A stretch of DNA of 13,439 nucleotides from NCBI GenBank assembly GCA_004555735.1, contig SFHH01000098.1, positions 1 to 13,439 on the forward strand, in the 5' to 3' direction. The notes below the pieces were generated by a model. It saw only the letters and a program-made list of their open reading frames with translations. It did not search any database and was not told the origin of the DNA. Positions within the stretch are counted from its first letter, which is position 1. Each line of letters opens with the position of its first letter. The position numbers were made by a program, and so were the translations under genes. The stretch is from Acidaminococcus fermentans. Its GTDB lineage: Bacteria; Bacillota_C; Negativicutes; Acidaminococcales; Acidaminococcaceae. Below, piece by piece: positions 1 through 6,471 of the stretch.

Positions 1-1898
1 TGGACGATGACCCCTTCCGGTTTTTCCCGGTCGATCACGTTCAGCACATCTTCCAGGGTCAGAGGTTCGAAATACAGCCGGTCAGCCGTATCGAAGTCGG
101 TGGATACGGTTTCCGGGTTGTTGTTCACGATGATGGTTTCGTAGCCCAGGTCCTTCAGGGCCCAGACAGAGTGGACGGAGCAGTAGTCGAATTCCACCCC
201 CTGGCCGATCCGGATGGGGCCGGAGCCCAGCACCAGCACCTTTTTGTTGGGGGTATCTTCCACTTCGTCTTCCACCCCATAAGTGGAGTAGTAGTACGGA
301 GTTTCCGCATCGAATTCCGCCGCGCAGGTATCCACCATCTTGTACACCGGGGTGATCCCCCATTCTTTCCGGATGGCCCGGATCTCCAGCCCGGTCTTCC
401 CCACCAGTTTCCCGATGGTCACATCCGCAAAGCCCCGTTCCTTCACTTCCCGGAGGAGTTCCGGTGTCAGTTCTTCGCTCTTCAGGCGGACTTCCAGTTC
501 CACGATGTGGCGGATCTTCCGCAGGAAGAATTCGTCGATCTTGGTGATGGCGTGGGCTTGGTCCACGGTCATCCCTCTCCGGAAGGCTTCTGCGATGGTG
601 AAGAGCCGTTCGTCATCCACTTTCCGGACCTTTTCAAAGACTTCCTGGTCCGTCAGCTTGTGGAGTTCCGGCATATCCATGTGGGTCAGGCCGATTTCCA
701 GGCAGCGGACAGCTTTCAGCAGGCCGGCTTCGATGTTCCGTTCGATGGCCATCACTTCCCCGGTGGCCTTCATCTGGGTCCCCAGGGTGTGGTCGGCGTT
801 GACGAACTTGTCAAAGGGCCAGCGGGGGATCTTGATGACGCAGTAGTCCAGGGTGGGTTCGAAGCAGGCGGAAGTCTTCTTGGTCACTGCGTTTTCGATT
901 TCGTCCAGGGTGTACCCGGCAGCGATCTTGGCGGCCACTTTGGCGATGGGATAGCCCGTCGCCTTGGAAGCCAGGGCGGAAGACCGGCTGACACGGGGGT
1001 TCACTTCGATGACGATGTATTCTTCGCTGTCCGGGTTCAGGGCGTACTGCACGTTGCAGGCCCCTTCCACCCCCAGCTCCCGGACGATGTCGATGGCGGC
1101 GGTCCGGAGCATCTGGACTTCCCGGTCCGTCAAGGTCTGGCAGGGCGCCACTACGATGGAGTCCCCGGTATGGACCCCCACCGGGTCGATGTTTTCCATG
1201 TTGCAGACAGTGATGCAGTTGTCTTCATGGTCCCGGACCACTTCGTATTCGATTTCCTTCCAGCCGGCCACGGACCGTTCGATCAGGGCCTGGCCGATCA
1301 GGGAGTACATGAGCCCTTTGGTGGTGATGTCATCCAGTTGGTCCATGTTATGGGCGATGCCGCCCCCGGTGCCTCCCAGGGTGTAGGCCGGCCGCACGAT
1401 CAGGGGGAAGCCCACCTTTTGGGCGAATTCCTTGGCCGCATCCACGCTTTCCACGATGGTGCTCTGGGGAATGGGCTGGTGGAGTTTTTCCATGGTTTCC
1501 TTGAACAGTTCCCGGTCTTCCGCCTTCATGATGCTGGGGATCTGGGTGCCCAAAAGCTGCACATTGTATTTCTTCAGGATGCCCTTCTTATCCAGTTCGA
1601 TGGCCAGGTTCAGGCCGATCTGCCCGCCCAGAGTGGCCAAGAGGGAATCCGGCCGTTCCTTGGCGATAATGGCTTCCAGGAATTCCACATCCAGGGGTTC
1701 CACATAGACCCGGTCGGCGATGTGCACATCGGTCATGATGGTAGCCGGGTTGGAGTTCACCAGGACCACTTCCAGCCCTTCTTCCTTCAGGGCCCGGCAG
1801 GCCTGGGTGCCGGAATAGTCGAATTCAGCTGCCTGCCCGATGATGATCGGGCCGGAACCGATGACCATGACTTTTTTCACATTCTCTTTTTTTGGCAT
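1..1898 (-). CDS. carB: Carbamoyl phosphate synthase large subunit, partial (C-terminus beyond window)
   Basis: The large subunit uses ammonia delivered by CarA, bicarbonate and two ATP to make carbamoyl phosphate for pyrimidines and arginine. About 632 residues of a usual 1060-1070 are visible. They cover the N-terminal carboxyphosphate half (MPKKENVKKVMVIGSGPI at the start, ENIDPVGVHTGDS, EVNPRVSRSSALASKATGYP), the linker/oligomerisation region, and the start of the second ATP-grasp half, whose repeat motif LGSGPIRIGQGVEFDY lies near residue 560. The reading frame is open to the window edge, where the last codons read EKPEGVIV. The ATG at 1898 is chosen because it lies 8 nt after a GGGAGG site (1907-1912) and 1 nt after the carA stop. 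It is the last visible gene of the pyr operon. The identity is secure; the missing C-terminus would hold the allosteric domain. Confidence 0.98.
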   Translation of the reverse strand, partial: MPKKENVKKVMVIGSGPIIIGQAAEFDYSGTQACRALKEEGLEVVLVNSNPATIMTDVHIADRVYVEPLDVEFLEAIIAKERPDSLLATLGGQIGLNLAIELDKKGILKKYNVQLLGTQIPSIMKAEDRELFKETMEKLHQPIPQSTIVESVDAAKEFAQKVGFPLIVRPAYTLGGTGGGIAHNMDQLDDITTKGLMYSLIGQALIERSVAGWKEIEYEVVRDHEDNCITVCNMENIDPVGVHTGDSIVVAPCQTLTDREVQMLRTAAIDIVRELGVEGACNVQYALNPDSEEYIVIEVNPRVSRSSALASKATGYPIAKVAAKIAAGYTLDEIENAVTKKTSACFEPTLDYCVIKIPRWPFDKFVNADHTLGTQMKATGEVMAIERNIEAGLLKAVRCLEIGLTHMDMPELHKLTDQEVFEKVRKVDDERLFTIAEAFRRGMTVDQAHAITKIDEFFLRKIRHIVELEVRLKSEELTPELLREVKERGFADVTIGKLVGKTGLEIRAIRKEWGITPVYKMVDTCAAEFDAETPYYYSTYGVEDEVEDTPNKKVLVLGSGPIRIGQGVEFDYCSVHSVWALKDLGYETIIVNNNPETVSTDFDTADRLYFEPLTLEDVLNVIDREKPEGVIV

Positions 1899-1899
1899 A

Positions 1900-2976
1900 T
1901 CAGTGCCCTCCCATCATTTTGATAAACCGGTCGAACAGATAAGCGTTGCCGCTGGGACCGGGGGAAGCTTCTGGATGGTACTGCACTGTGAAAGTAGGAT
2001 GGTCCAGATAGCGCAGGCCTTCGATGGTATTGTCGTTCAGGGAACGGTTGATCACTTCGATGGGCAGCCCCTTCAGGGAATCTTCGTCCACCATGAACCC
2101 GTGGTTCTGGGAGGTAATGCAGATTTTGTGGTCCACCAGATCCCGGACCGGCTGGTTGATGCCCCGGTGGCCGAAGAGCATCTTCTTGGTCTTGGCGCCG
2201 TTAGCCAGGGCCATCACCTGATGCCCCATGCAGATGCCGAAGATGGGTTTCTTGCCGATCATCTTCTTGATGTTCTCGATTTCCGGCTTCAGGTCCGCCG
2301 GGTCCCCCGGGCCGTTGCTCAGGAAGATCCCGTCCGGATCGATGGCCAGCACCTCTTCCGCCGGAGTTTCCGCCGGGAACACCGTCAGACGGCAGCCTTT
2401 TTCCACCAGGCATTCCAGGATGTGCCGCTTCACCCCGTAGTCCATGACGGCTACCGAATATTTGGCGTCTTCCGGTCCCATAGTGTAGACCTTTTGGGTG
2501 GTCACCTGGGCCACCTGATCATGTTCTTCCGGGGTAGCCAAAAGGGCCTGGATCTCCTCTTCCGGAGTATCCGCCGGCACCAGCACCCCCTGGAGGGTCC
2601 CGTAGGACCGGATCCGCCGGGTGATGGCCCGGGTATCCACACCCGTGAGCACCGGGATATCGTTCTTTTCCAGGAATTCCAGCACCGTGCCTTCATCCCG
2701 CCAGCTGGAAGGTTCGTCGCACAGTTCGCTGACGATCAACCCCTTGTAGCAGCATCTGTCACTCTGGCAGAACAGATCGTTGCAGCCGTAGTTCCCGATC
2801 AGGGGATAGGTGAAGATGACGATCTGCCCGCAGAAGGAGGGGTCTGTCAACGTTTCCTGGTAGCCGGACATGCCGGTGGTGAACACCACTTCCCCTACGG
2901 CTTTATGGGTGCTGTAGAGCATCCCTTCATAGACGCTGCCGTCTTTCAATACCAATTTGCCTTTTACTTTTTGCAT
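1900..2976 (-). CDS. carA: Carbamoyl phosphate synthase small subunit (glutamine amidotransferase)
   Basis: The small subunit hydrolyses glutamine and channels ammonia to CarB. The 358 residues match the normal family length. The N-terminal CarA domain opens with a KGKLVLKDGSVYEG-type strand and contains GVDTRAITRRIR. The C-terminal class I amidotransferase domain has SNGPGDP, the nucleophile Cys249 in GICMGHQ, and His334 and Glu336 in YHPEASPGP, so the catalytic triad is complete. The ATG lies inside the end of pyrC, overlapping it by 13 nt in another frame. Only a weak AAAGACGG-like ribosome site precedes it, so translation is probably coupled to pyrC. The stop is 1 nt before the carB start. 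Which pool of carbamoyl phosphate it serves is inferred from the pyr genes next to it and the PyrR-type leader, not from the protein itself. Confidence 0.98.
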   Translation of the reverse strand: MQKVKGKLVLKDGSVYEGMLYSTHKAVGEVVFTTGMSGYQETLTDPSFCGQIVIFTYPLIGNYGCNDLFCQSDRCCYKGLIVSELCDEPSSWRDEGTVLEFLEKNDIPVLTGVDTRAITRRIRSYGTLQGVLVPADTPEEEIQALLATPEEHDQVAQVTTQKVYTMGPEDAKYSVAVMDYGVKRHILECLVEKGCRLTVFPAETPAEEVLAIDPDGIFLSNGPGDPADLKPEIENIKKMIGKKPIFGICMGHQVMALANGAKTKKMLFGHRGINQPVRDLVDHKICITSQNHGFMVDEDSLKGLPIEVINRSLNDNTIEGLRYLDHPTFTVQYHPEASPGPSGNAYLFDRFIKMMGGH

Positions 2977-4256
2977 ACTACACCGTCTTTCATCACAAAC
3001 CGGCCATCGACCATGGTCGCCACTGCCATGCCTTTGCAGTGCTTTCCGTTAAAGGGAGTCACCTTGCCCCGGGTATAGAACTGCTCGCTGTCCACCGTCC
3101 ATTCCCGGTCCAGATCCAAGATAGTGATGTCCGCGTTCTTCCCTACTGCCAGGCTGCCGGCATCCAAATTCATGATCCGGGCCGGACTGGTGCTCATCTT
3201 ATCCACGATTTCATTGATGGAGAATTCTCCCGTATGGTACAGCTCCGTCAGGACCACCCCCACAGAAGTCTCCAGGCCGCAGAACCCGTTGGGGGCATAC
3301 CGGAATTCCACATCCTTTTCTTCCGGCGCATGAGGGGCGTGGTCCGTGACGATGGCATCGATGGTGCCGTCCTTCAGGCCCTTCCGCAGGGCTTCCACAT
3401 GGTCCCAGCTCCGCAGGGGCGGGGAAACCCGGGTGGCCGTGCTGTAGCCCATGCAGGCTTCATCCGTCAAGGTCAGGTGGTGGACTGTGGCTTCGCAGGT
3501 GATGTTCACCCCTCGGGTCTTAGCCTGCCGGACAATGTCCACAGCCCCTTTGCTGGCGATATGGGCAATGTGGATGTGGGCCCCGGTGTATTCCGCAATG
3601 GCCGCATCCCGGGCCACACAGATGTCTTCTGCGATGGAAGGGATGCCGGGCACCCCCAGCCGGGCGGAGACGGCCCCCTCGTGCATGTACCCTTCATGGT
3701 TCATCTCTTCATCGATATCGTGGCAGATGAGAGGCTTGTCGAAAGCGCTCACATACTGGGCCGCCAGATTCATGATGTAGGCGCTGGATACATAGTGGCC
3801 GTCGTCGGAAAAGCCCATGGCGCCCCGCTGGGCCATGTCGCCCATTTCTGACAGTTCCTTGCCCTTTTCTCCTTTGGTGATGGCCCCGATCACTTCCACG
3901 TGGACGTACCCTTCATTTTTCGCCCGTTCCTGGATGCCGCTCACCACGATGGAGGTATCGATGATGGGTTTGGTGTTGGGCATGCAGGCCACCCGGGTGA
4001 TGCCCCCGTGGGCTGCCGCCATGGTGCCGGTGACCAAGTCTTCCTTGGCTTCCAGCCCCGGTTCCCGGAGATGGGTATGGAGGTCGATGAAGCCAGGTGC
4101 CACCACAAGGCCCGTAGCGTCGAATACCTCATCGGCTGCTGCATCGATATGAGGCGCCGCCTGGGCGATTTTCCCGTCTTCCACCAGGAGGTCCATCACC
4201 TGGTCCAGCTGCTGGCTGGGATCTACGATCCGTCCGTTCTTAATTAGCGTTTTCAA
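2964..4256 (-). CDS. pyrC: Dihydroorotase, class I zinc metalloenzyme (TTG start)
   Basis: Dihydroorotase cyclises N-carbamoyl-L-aspartate to dihydroorotate. The 430-residue length fits the class I (Bacillus-type) family rather than the about 345-residue E. coli type. The metal-binding pair is His60 and His62 in FIDLHTHLREPG. MPNTKP follows at 92-97, the bridging-ligand region at FSDDGH (149-154), further His ligands at 179 (CHD) and 232 (AHIASK), and the catalytic Asp305 in TDHAPH. The start is a TTG at 4254-4256, 8 nt after a GGGAGG site. It overlaps the end of pyrB by 17 nt in another frame. TTG starts are weak, so output may depend on ribosomes coming from pyrB. It also overlaps carA by 13 nt downstream. 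No oddity appears in the active site. Confidence 0.97.
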   Translation of the reverse strand: MKTLIKNGRIVDPSQQLDQVMDLLVEDGKIAQAAPHIDAAADEVFDATGLVVAPGFIDLHTHLREPGLEAKEDLVTGTMAAAHGGITRVACMPNTKPIIDTSIVVSGIQERAKNEGYVHVEVIGAITKGEKGKELSEMGDMAQRGAMGFSDDGHYVSSAYIMNLAAQYVSAFDKPLICHDIDEEMNHEGYMHEGAVSARLGVPGIPSIAEDICVARDAAIAEYTGAHIHIAHIASKGAVDIVRQAKTRGVNITCEATVHHLTLTDEACMGYSTATRVSPPLRSWDHVEALRKGLKDGTIDAIVTDHAPHAPEEKDVEFRYAPNGFCGLETSVGVVLTELYHTGEFSINEIVDKMSTSPARIMNLDAGSLAVGKNADITILDLDREWTVDSEQFYTRGKVTPFNGKHCKGMAVATMVDGRFVMKDGVVCKK

Positions 4257-5196
4257 CTGGCTTTCCTCCCATAATCGTCAAGAATAACAAGGCCATCCGC
4301 ACGGCGACCCCGTTGGTCACCTGTTCCCGGATCACCGCCTGGTCGCTGTAGCCCGTATCCCAGGAAATTTCCAGACCCCGGTTCATGGGGCCCGGATGCA
4401 TCACCAGACAGTCCGGTTTGGCCAGTTTCATCCGTTCTTCATTGACCCCGAAGATCCGGGCGTATTCCCGGGGAGAGGGGAACATCCCCTTGTCCTGCCG
4501 CTCCAGCTGAATCCGCAGCACATCCACCACGTCCGCTCCTTCGATGGCATCTTCCACCCGCTTGTGTACTTTTACCCCCAGGGCTTCGATGTCGTGGGGG
4601 ATCAGAGTCATGGGGCCGGCCACGTGGACATCCGCCCCCAGTTTGGTCCAGGCGGCGATGTTGCTCCGGGCCACCCGGCTGTAGAGGATATCCCCGATGA
4701 TGGCCATTTTCAGGCCCTTGAACTGTTTCCCGTGTTCCAGGATGGTGAACATATCCAGGAGGCCCTGGGTGGGATGGGCATGGGCCCCGTCCCCGGCGTT
4801 GATCACCACGGGTGCAGCGATGTCTGCCGCGTATTTGGCCGCCCCTTCCACCGGGTGCCGCATGACGATGGCATCACAGGCCATGGACTGCATGGTCAGG
4901 ATGGTGTCCTTCAGGCATTCCCCCTTCTTCACACTGGAAGTCCCGGTGCTCAGGTTGATCACGTCGGCGCCCAGGTACTTCCCGGCCAGTTCGAAGGAAC
5001 TCCGGGTTCGGGTGCTGTTTTCATAGAACAGGTTCACAATGGATTTGCCCCGCAGAGACGGGAGCTTCTTGATGTCCCGTTTCATGACCTTTTTCATCTC
5101 TGCTGCCGTTCGCATGATCAGATCGTACTCTTCCACGGACAGGGAGGAAAGATCCAGGATATCCCGTCCGGACAGGCTGACTGCCGCCTTTGTCAT
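4240..5196 (-). CDS. pyrB: Aspartate carbamoyltransferase catalytic subunit
   Basis: This enzyme condenses carbamoyl phosphate with aspartate, the committed step of pyrimidine synthesis. The 318 residues carry the carbamoyl phosphate loop STRTRSSFEL (61-70), the SSVKKGE loop (about 87-93) from the neighbouring subunit, HPTQGLLD (141-148) and HPGPMNRG (267-274). The frame is open upstream to 5244, but the ATG at 5196 is preferred. It follows an AGGAGG site at 5204-5209 with a 7-nt spacer, and the protein then begins MTKAAVSLSGRD, as family members do. No pyrI regulatory subunit gene follows, as expected of catalytic-trimer enzymes in Firmicutes. It is the first gene of the operon behind the PyrR-type attenuator, so UMP control is expected at transcription rather than by allostery (inference). 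Confidence 0.98.
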   Translation of the reverse strand: MTKAAVSLSGRDILDLSSLSVEEYDLIMRTAAEMKKVMKRDIKKLPSLRGKSIVNLFYENSTRTRSSFELAGKYLGADVINLSTGTSSVKKGECLKDTILTMQSMACDAIVMRHPVEGAAKYAADIAAPVVINAGDGAHAHPTQGLLDMFTILEHGKQFKGLKMAIIGDILYSRVARSNIAAWTKLGADVHVAGPMTLIPHDIEALGVKVHKRVEDAIEGADVVDVLRIQLERQDKGMFPSPREYARIFGVNEERMKLAKPDCLVMHPGPMNRGLEISWDTGYSDQAVIREQVTNGVAVRMALLFLTIMGGKPVENAN

Positions 5197-5203
5197 GTTG
5201 TAG

Positions 5204-5209
5204 CCTCCT
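5204..5209 (-). promoter_or_regulatory. Shine-Dalgarno site fixing the pyrB start
   Basis: AGGAGG lies 7 nt before the ATG at 5196. It selects this start over longer in-frame openings up to 5244, which would run through the region just after the attenuator hairpin. Confidence 0.85.
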
Positions 5210-5260
5210 ATTGTTACAGTTCGCTGGAATAAGGACCGGGCCAATGCCCATCCTGTTTCA

Positions 5261-5297
5261 TAAAAATAAGCCTTCTCGTCCTAAGACAAGAAGGCTT
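5261..5297 (-). terminator. Rho-independent attenuator of the pyr operon
   Basis: The RNA hairpin has arms AAGCCTTCTTGTC and GACGAGAAGGCTT, 13 pairs with one U-G wobble, around a TTAG loop (5268-5297). It is followed by ATTTTTA. It lies within the leader, about 65 nt before the pyrB start, so it acts as an attenuator rather than an end-of-gene terminator. Its 5' arm and loop (5281-5294) can instead pair with 5325-5334, giving an antiterminator. Confidence 0.93.
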
Positions 5298-5323
5298 CTA
5301 ATAAAATGCTTCTGGATAAAAGT

Positions 5324-5357
5324 CCCTTTCTTAGTCTCACAGGACTAGGTTAAAAGG
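5324..5357 (-). promoter_or_regulatory. PyrR binding loop (anti-antiterminator) in the pyr leader
   Basis: The RNA contains AGTCCTGTGAGACT (5333-5346), matching the PyrR binding-loop consensus ARUCCNGNGAGRYU. A TAGTC/GACTA upper stem holds the loop, then an internal bulge, then a CCTTT/AAAGG lower stem, which is the usual PyrR target shape. Its 3' side CTAAGAAAGG (5325-5334) can alternatively pair with CCTTCTTGTCTTAG (5281-5294) of the terminator: 6 plus 4 pairs around a CTTG bulge. The model is that PyrR with UMP stabilises this loop, frees the terminator and stops transcription. The pyrR gene is not in the window. Confidence 0.88.
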
Positions 5358-5379
5358 TCATACTTTTGAAGTTTTTTCT

Positions 5380-5408
5380 AGTGTAGCACGGGGGGGAGGA
5401 AAAGTCAA
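5380..5408 (-). promoter_or_regulatory. Sigma-A-type promoter of the pyr operon
   Basis: TTGACT (-35, 5403-5408), a 17-nt spacer and TACACT (-10, 5380-5385), with TG two bases before the -10 box. Transcription would start near 5373, giving a leader of about 177 nt that holds the PyrR loop and attenuator. The -35 box overlaps the TGA stop of the preceding gene. The spacer contains a run of seven C. Confidence 0.82.
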
Positions 5409-5833
5409 GGCATCAGGATATGGTAGGCCTTTTGGTACTTCTCCACCCGTTTCCGATCTTTTTCCGTCACTTCCGGCAGCCGGGTCAGGTCCATGTTGTT
5501 CCGCAGGTCCGCTTTTTTCACCTCGATGGCATAGGGGTTCCCGCTTGCCTTGATCTGCCGCACATAGTCCAGATAGGGGACCTTTTTGTCGTGGGTCAAA
5601 AGAGCCACTGCCTCCGCCACCGTTTTCCCGAACAGCCGTTCCAGGGTCTCCCGGTCCATGGCCGTATCTTCCAGGGTGTCATGGAGCATCCCCACCAGGG
5701 CATAGGTTTCTCCCAGAGGAAGCACCTGGTCCGACACGAACTTCACATGATGGATATAATCTTTGCCTGCCCGGTCCTTCTGTCCGGCATGATACTTCTT
5801 TGCCACCTCATAAGCCAATGTCAGTTTCTCCAT
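5405..5833 (-). CDS. Small SpoT/Mesh1-like HD hydrolase (candidate alarmone hydrolase)
   Basis: This 142-residue single-domain protein resembles the (p)ppGpp hydrolase half of RelA/SpoT enzymes. Numbered from this start, His15 lies in YHAGQKDRAGKDYIHH, the HD box with the ED pair lies in LHDTLEDT (His51-Asp52, Glu55-Asp56), and a late Asp109 lies in KKADLRNNMD, equivalent to the ADRLHNM segment of SpoT. No synthetase, TGS or ACT domain is present, so at most it hydrolyses alarmones or a related nucleotide. An in-frame GTG at 5839 gives two more residues, but AAGGAG (5842-5847) is 8 nt from the ATG at 5833 and only 2 nt from the GTG, so the ATG is chosen. It starts 2 nt after the preceding gene and is likely co-transcribed with it. 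The HD fold is clear; the (p)ppGpp substrate is inferred. Confidence 0.85.
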   Translation of the reverse strand: MEKLTLAYEVAKKYHAGQKDRAGKDYIHHVKFVSDQVLPLGETYALVGMLHDTLEDTAMDRETLERLFGKTVAEAVALLTHDKKVPYLDYVRQIKASGNPYAIEVKKADLRNNMDLTRLPEVTEKDRKRVEKYQKAYHILMP

Positions 5834-5835
5834 TT

Positions 5836-6357
5836 TCACCGCTCCTTACTCTCCTTGGGATCTTCCAAGGCATCCACGAACCGCACATCCCAGTCTTCAT
5901 ATTTCACCATCATATCATGGATATGCTGGGCAATCATGATCGACGGCGCCCCTACATTCACAGAGTACATGGTCCGGAACTCCTGGAAATGGAACGGCTC
6001 CCTCAAAAGGCCGCTGTAGAACCGATCCAGTACCTGCGGGGTCAACGGCCCCAGGGCTTTGCCCGGGCCTCCTTTTTGAGAAAATTCCCAGGCCTGGCCA
6101 TTTTCATCGACAAAAAGGTATCCCTTCTGCCCGAACCGCCGGCTCATGGCAGGCCCCAGGCGCTCCAATTCCGGCCGGTACAGCACATTCATATGGACCA
6201 GCACCTGGCAGCAGGGCTGCCGTCCGCTCCACACCCCTGCACAGTGGAAATCCACCAGACGCAGCCAGTGCTTCAAAGATTCCAGATCCTTGGGCTCCGC
6301 CGAAAGGAACACCCCGCAGCGCTGCCGTCCGAATTGTTCCAATAATGGTTTTTCCAT
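5836..6357 (-). CDS. Uncharacterised 173-residue protein
   Basis: I do not recognise a family. The protein begins MEKPLLEQFGRQRCGVF and appears cytosolic and globular: no signal peptide, no membrane segment, mixed helix and strand. It has cysteines near residues 14, 40, 52 and 53, aromatic segments such as WSGRQPCCQVLVHMNVLY, and a charged tail EDPKESKER. The frame is open further upstream to 6441, but the ATG at 6357 lies 5 nt after a GGGGGAG site and about 25 nt after an extended -10 promoter, so the longer version is rejected. Its stop is 2 nt from the start of the HD hydrolase, which implies one transcript. Codon use resembles the neighbours, which supports a real gene. A functional link to the hydrolase is guilt by association only. 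Confidence 0.75.
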   Translation of the reverse strand: MEKPLLEQFGRQRCGVFLSAEPKDLESLKHWLRLVDFHCAGVWSGRQPCCQVLVHMNVLYRPELERLGPAMSRRFGQKGYLFVDENGQAWEFSQKGGPGKALGPLTPQVLDRFYSGLLREPFHFQEFRTMYSVNVGAPSIMIAQHIHDMMVKYEDWDVRFVDALEDPKESKER

Positions 6358-6381
6358 ATCCACTCCCCCTTCCGCACTTCC

Positions 6382-6390
6382 ATTGTAGCA
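6382..6390 (-). promoter_or_regulatory. Extended -10 promoter for the 173-residue gene and HD hydrolase
   Basis: TGCTACAAT reads as an extended -10 (TG, one base, TACAAT at 6382-6387). No good -35 box is found 16-18 nt upstream. The start would lie near 6375, about 18 nt before the ATG at 6357. Confidence 0.6.
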
Positions 6391-6428
6391 GAAAAAGTGG
6401 GAAAAATGGGGGACAGATCGATGAATGA

Positions 6429-6466
6429 GGGGTTGTTGCACGTGTGTGATTTTTACACGTGCCCCC
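6429..6466. repeat. Hairpin after the nuclease gene, possible terminator
   Basis: GCACGTGT (6438-6445) and ACACGTGC (6455-6462) form an 8-pair stem around GTGATTTTT. Outer GGGG/CCCC pairs are possible across an unpaired TTGTT. It begins a few bases after the nuclease stop codon, where a terminator is expected, but on the minus strand no U-run follows. It shares TGTTGCACGT with the hairpin at 13373-13403. Confidence 0.5.
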
Positions 6467-6471
6467 CTCTT

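Noticed and set aside
171..1922. Long open frame on the plus strand across the carB region (583 codons), and similar ones at 1840-3078, 6397-7899, 8175-10490 and 11925-13064
   Set aside because: Each is antisense to a confidently identified minus-strand gene, has no recognisable domain and is explained by high GC and codon bias.
5197..5244. Longer pyrB start adding 16 residues
   Set aside because: No ribosome site precedes it and the added residues do not resemble the family N-terminus; AGGAGG supports 5196.
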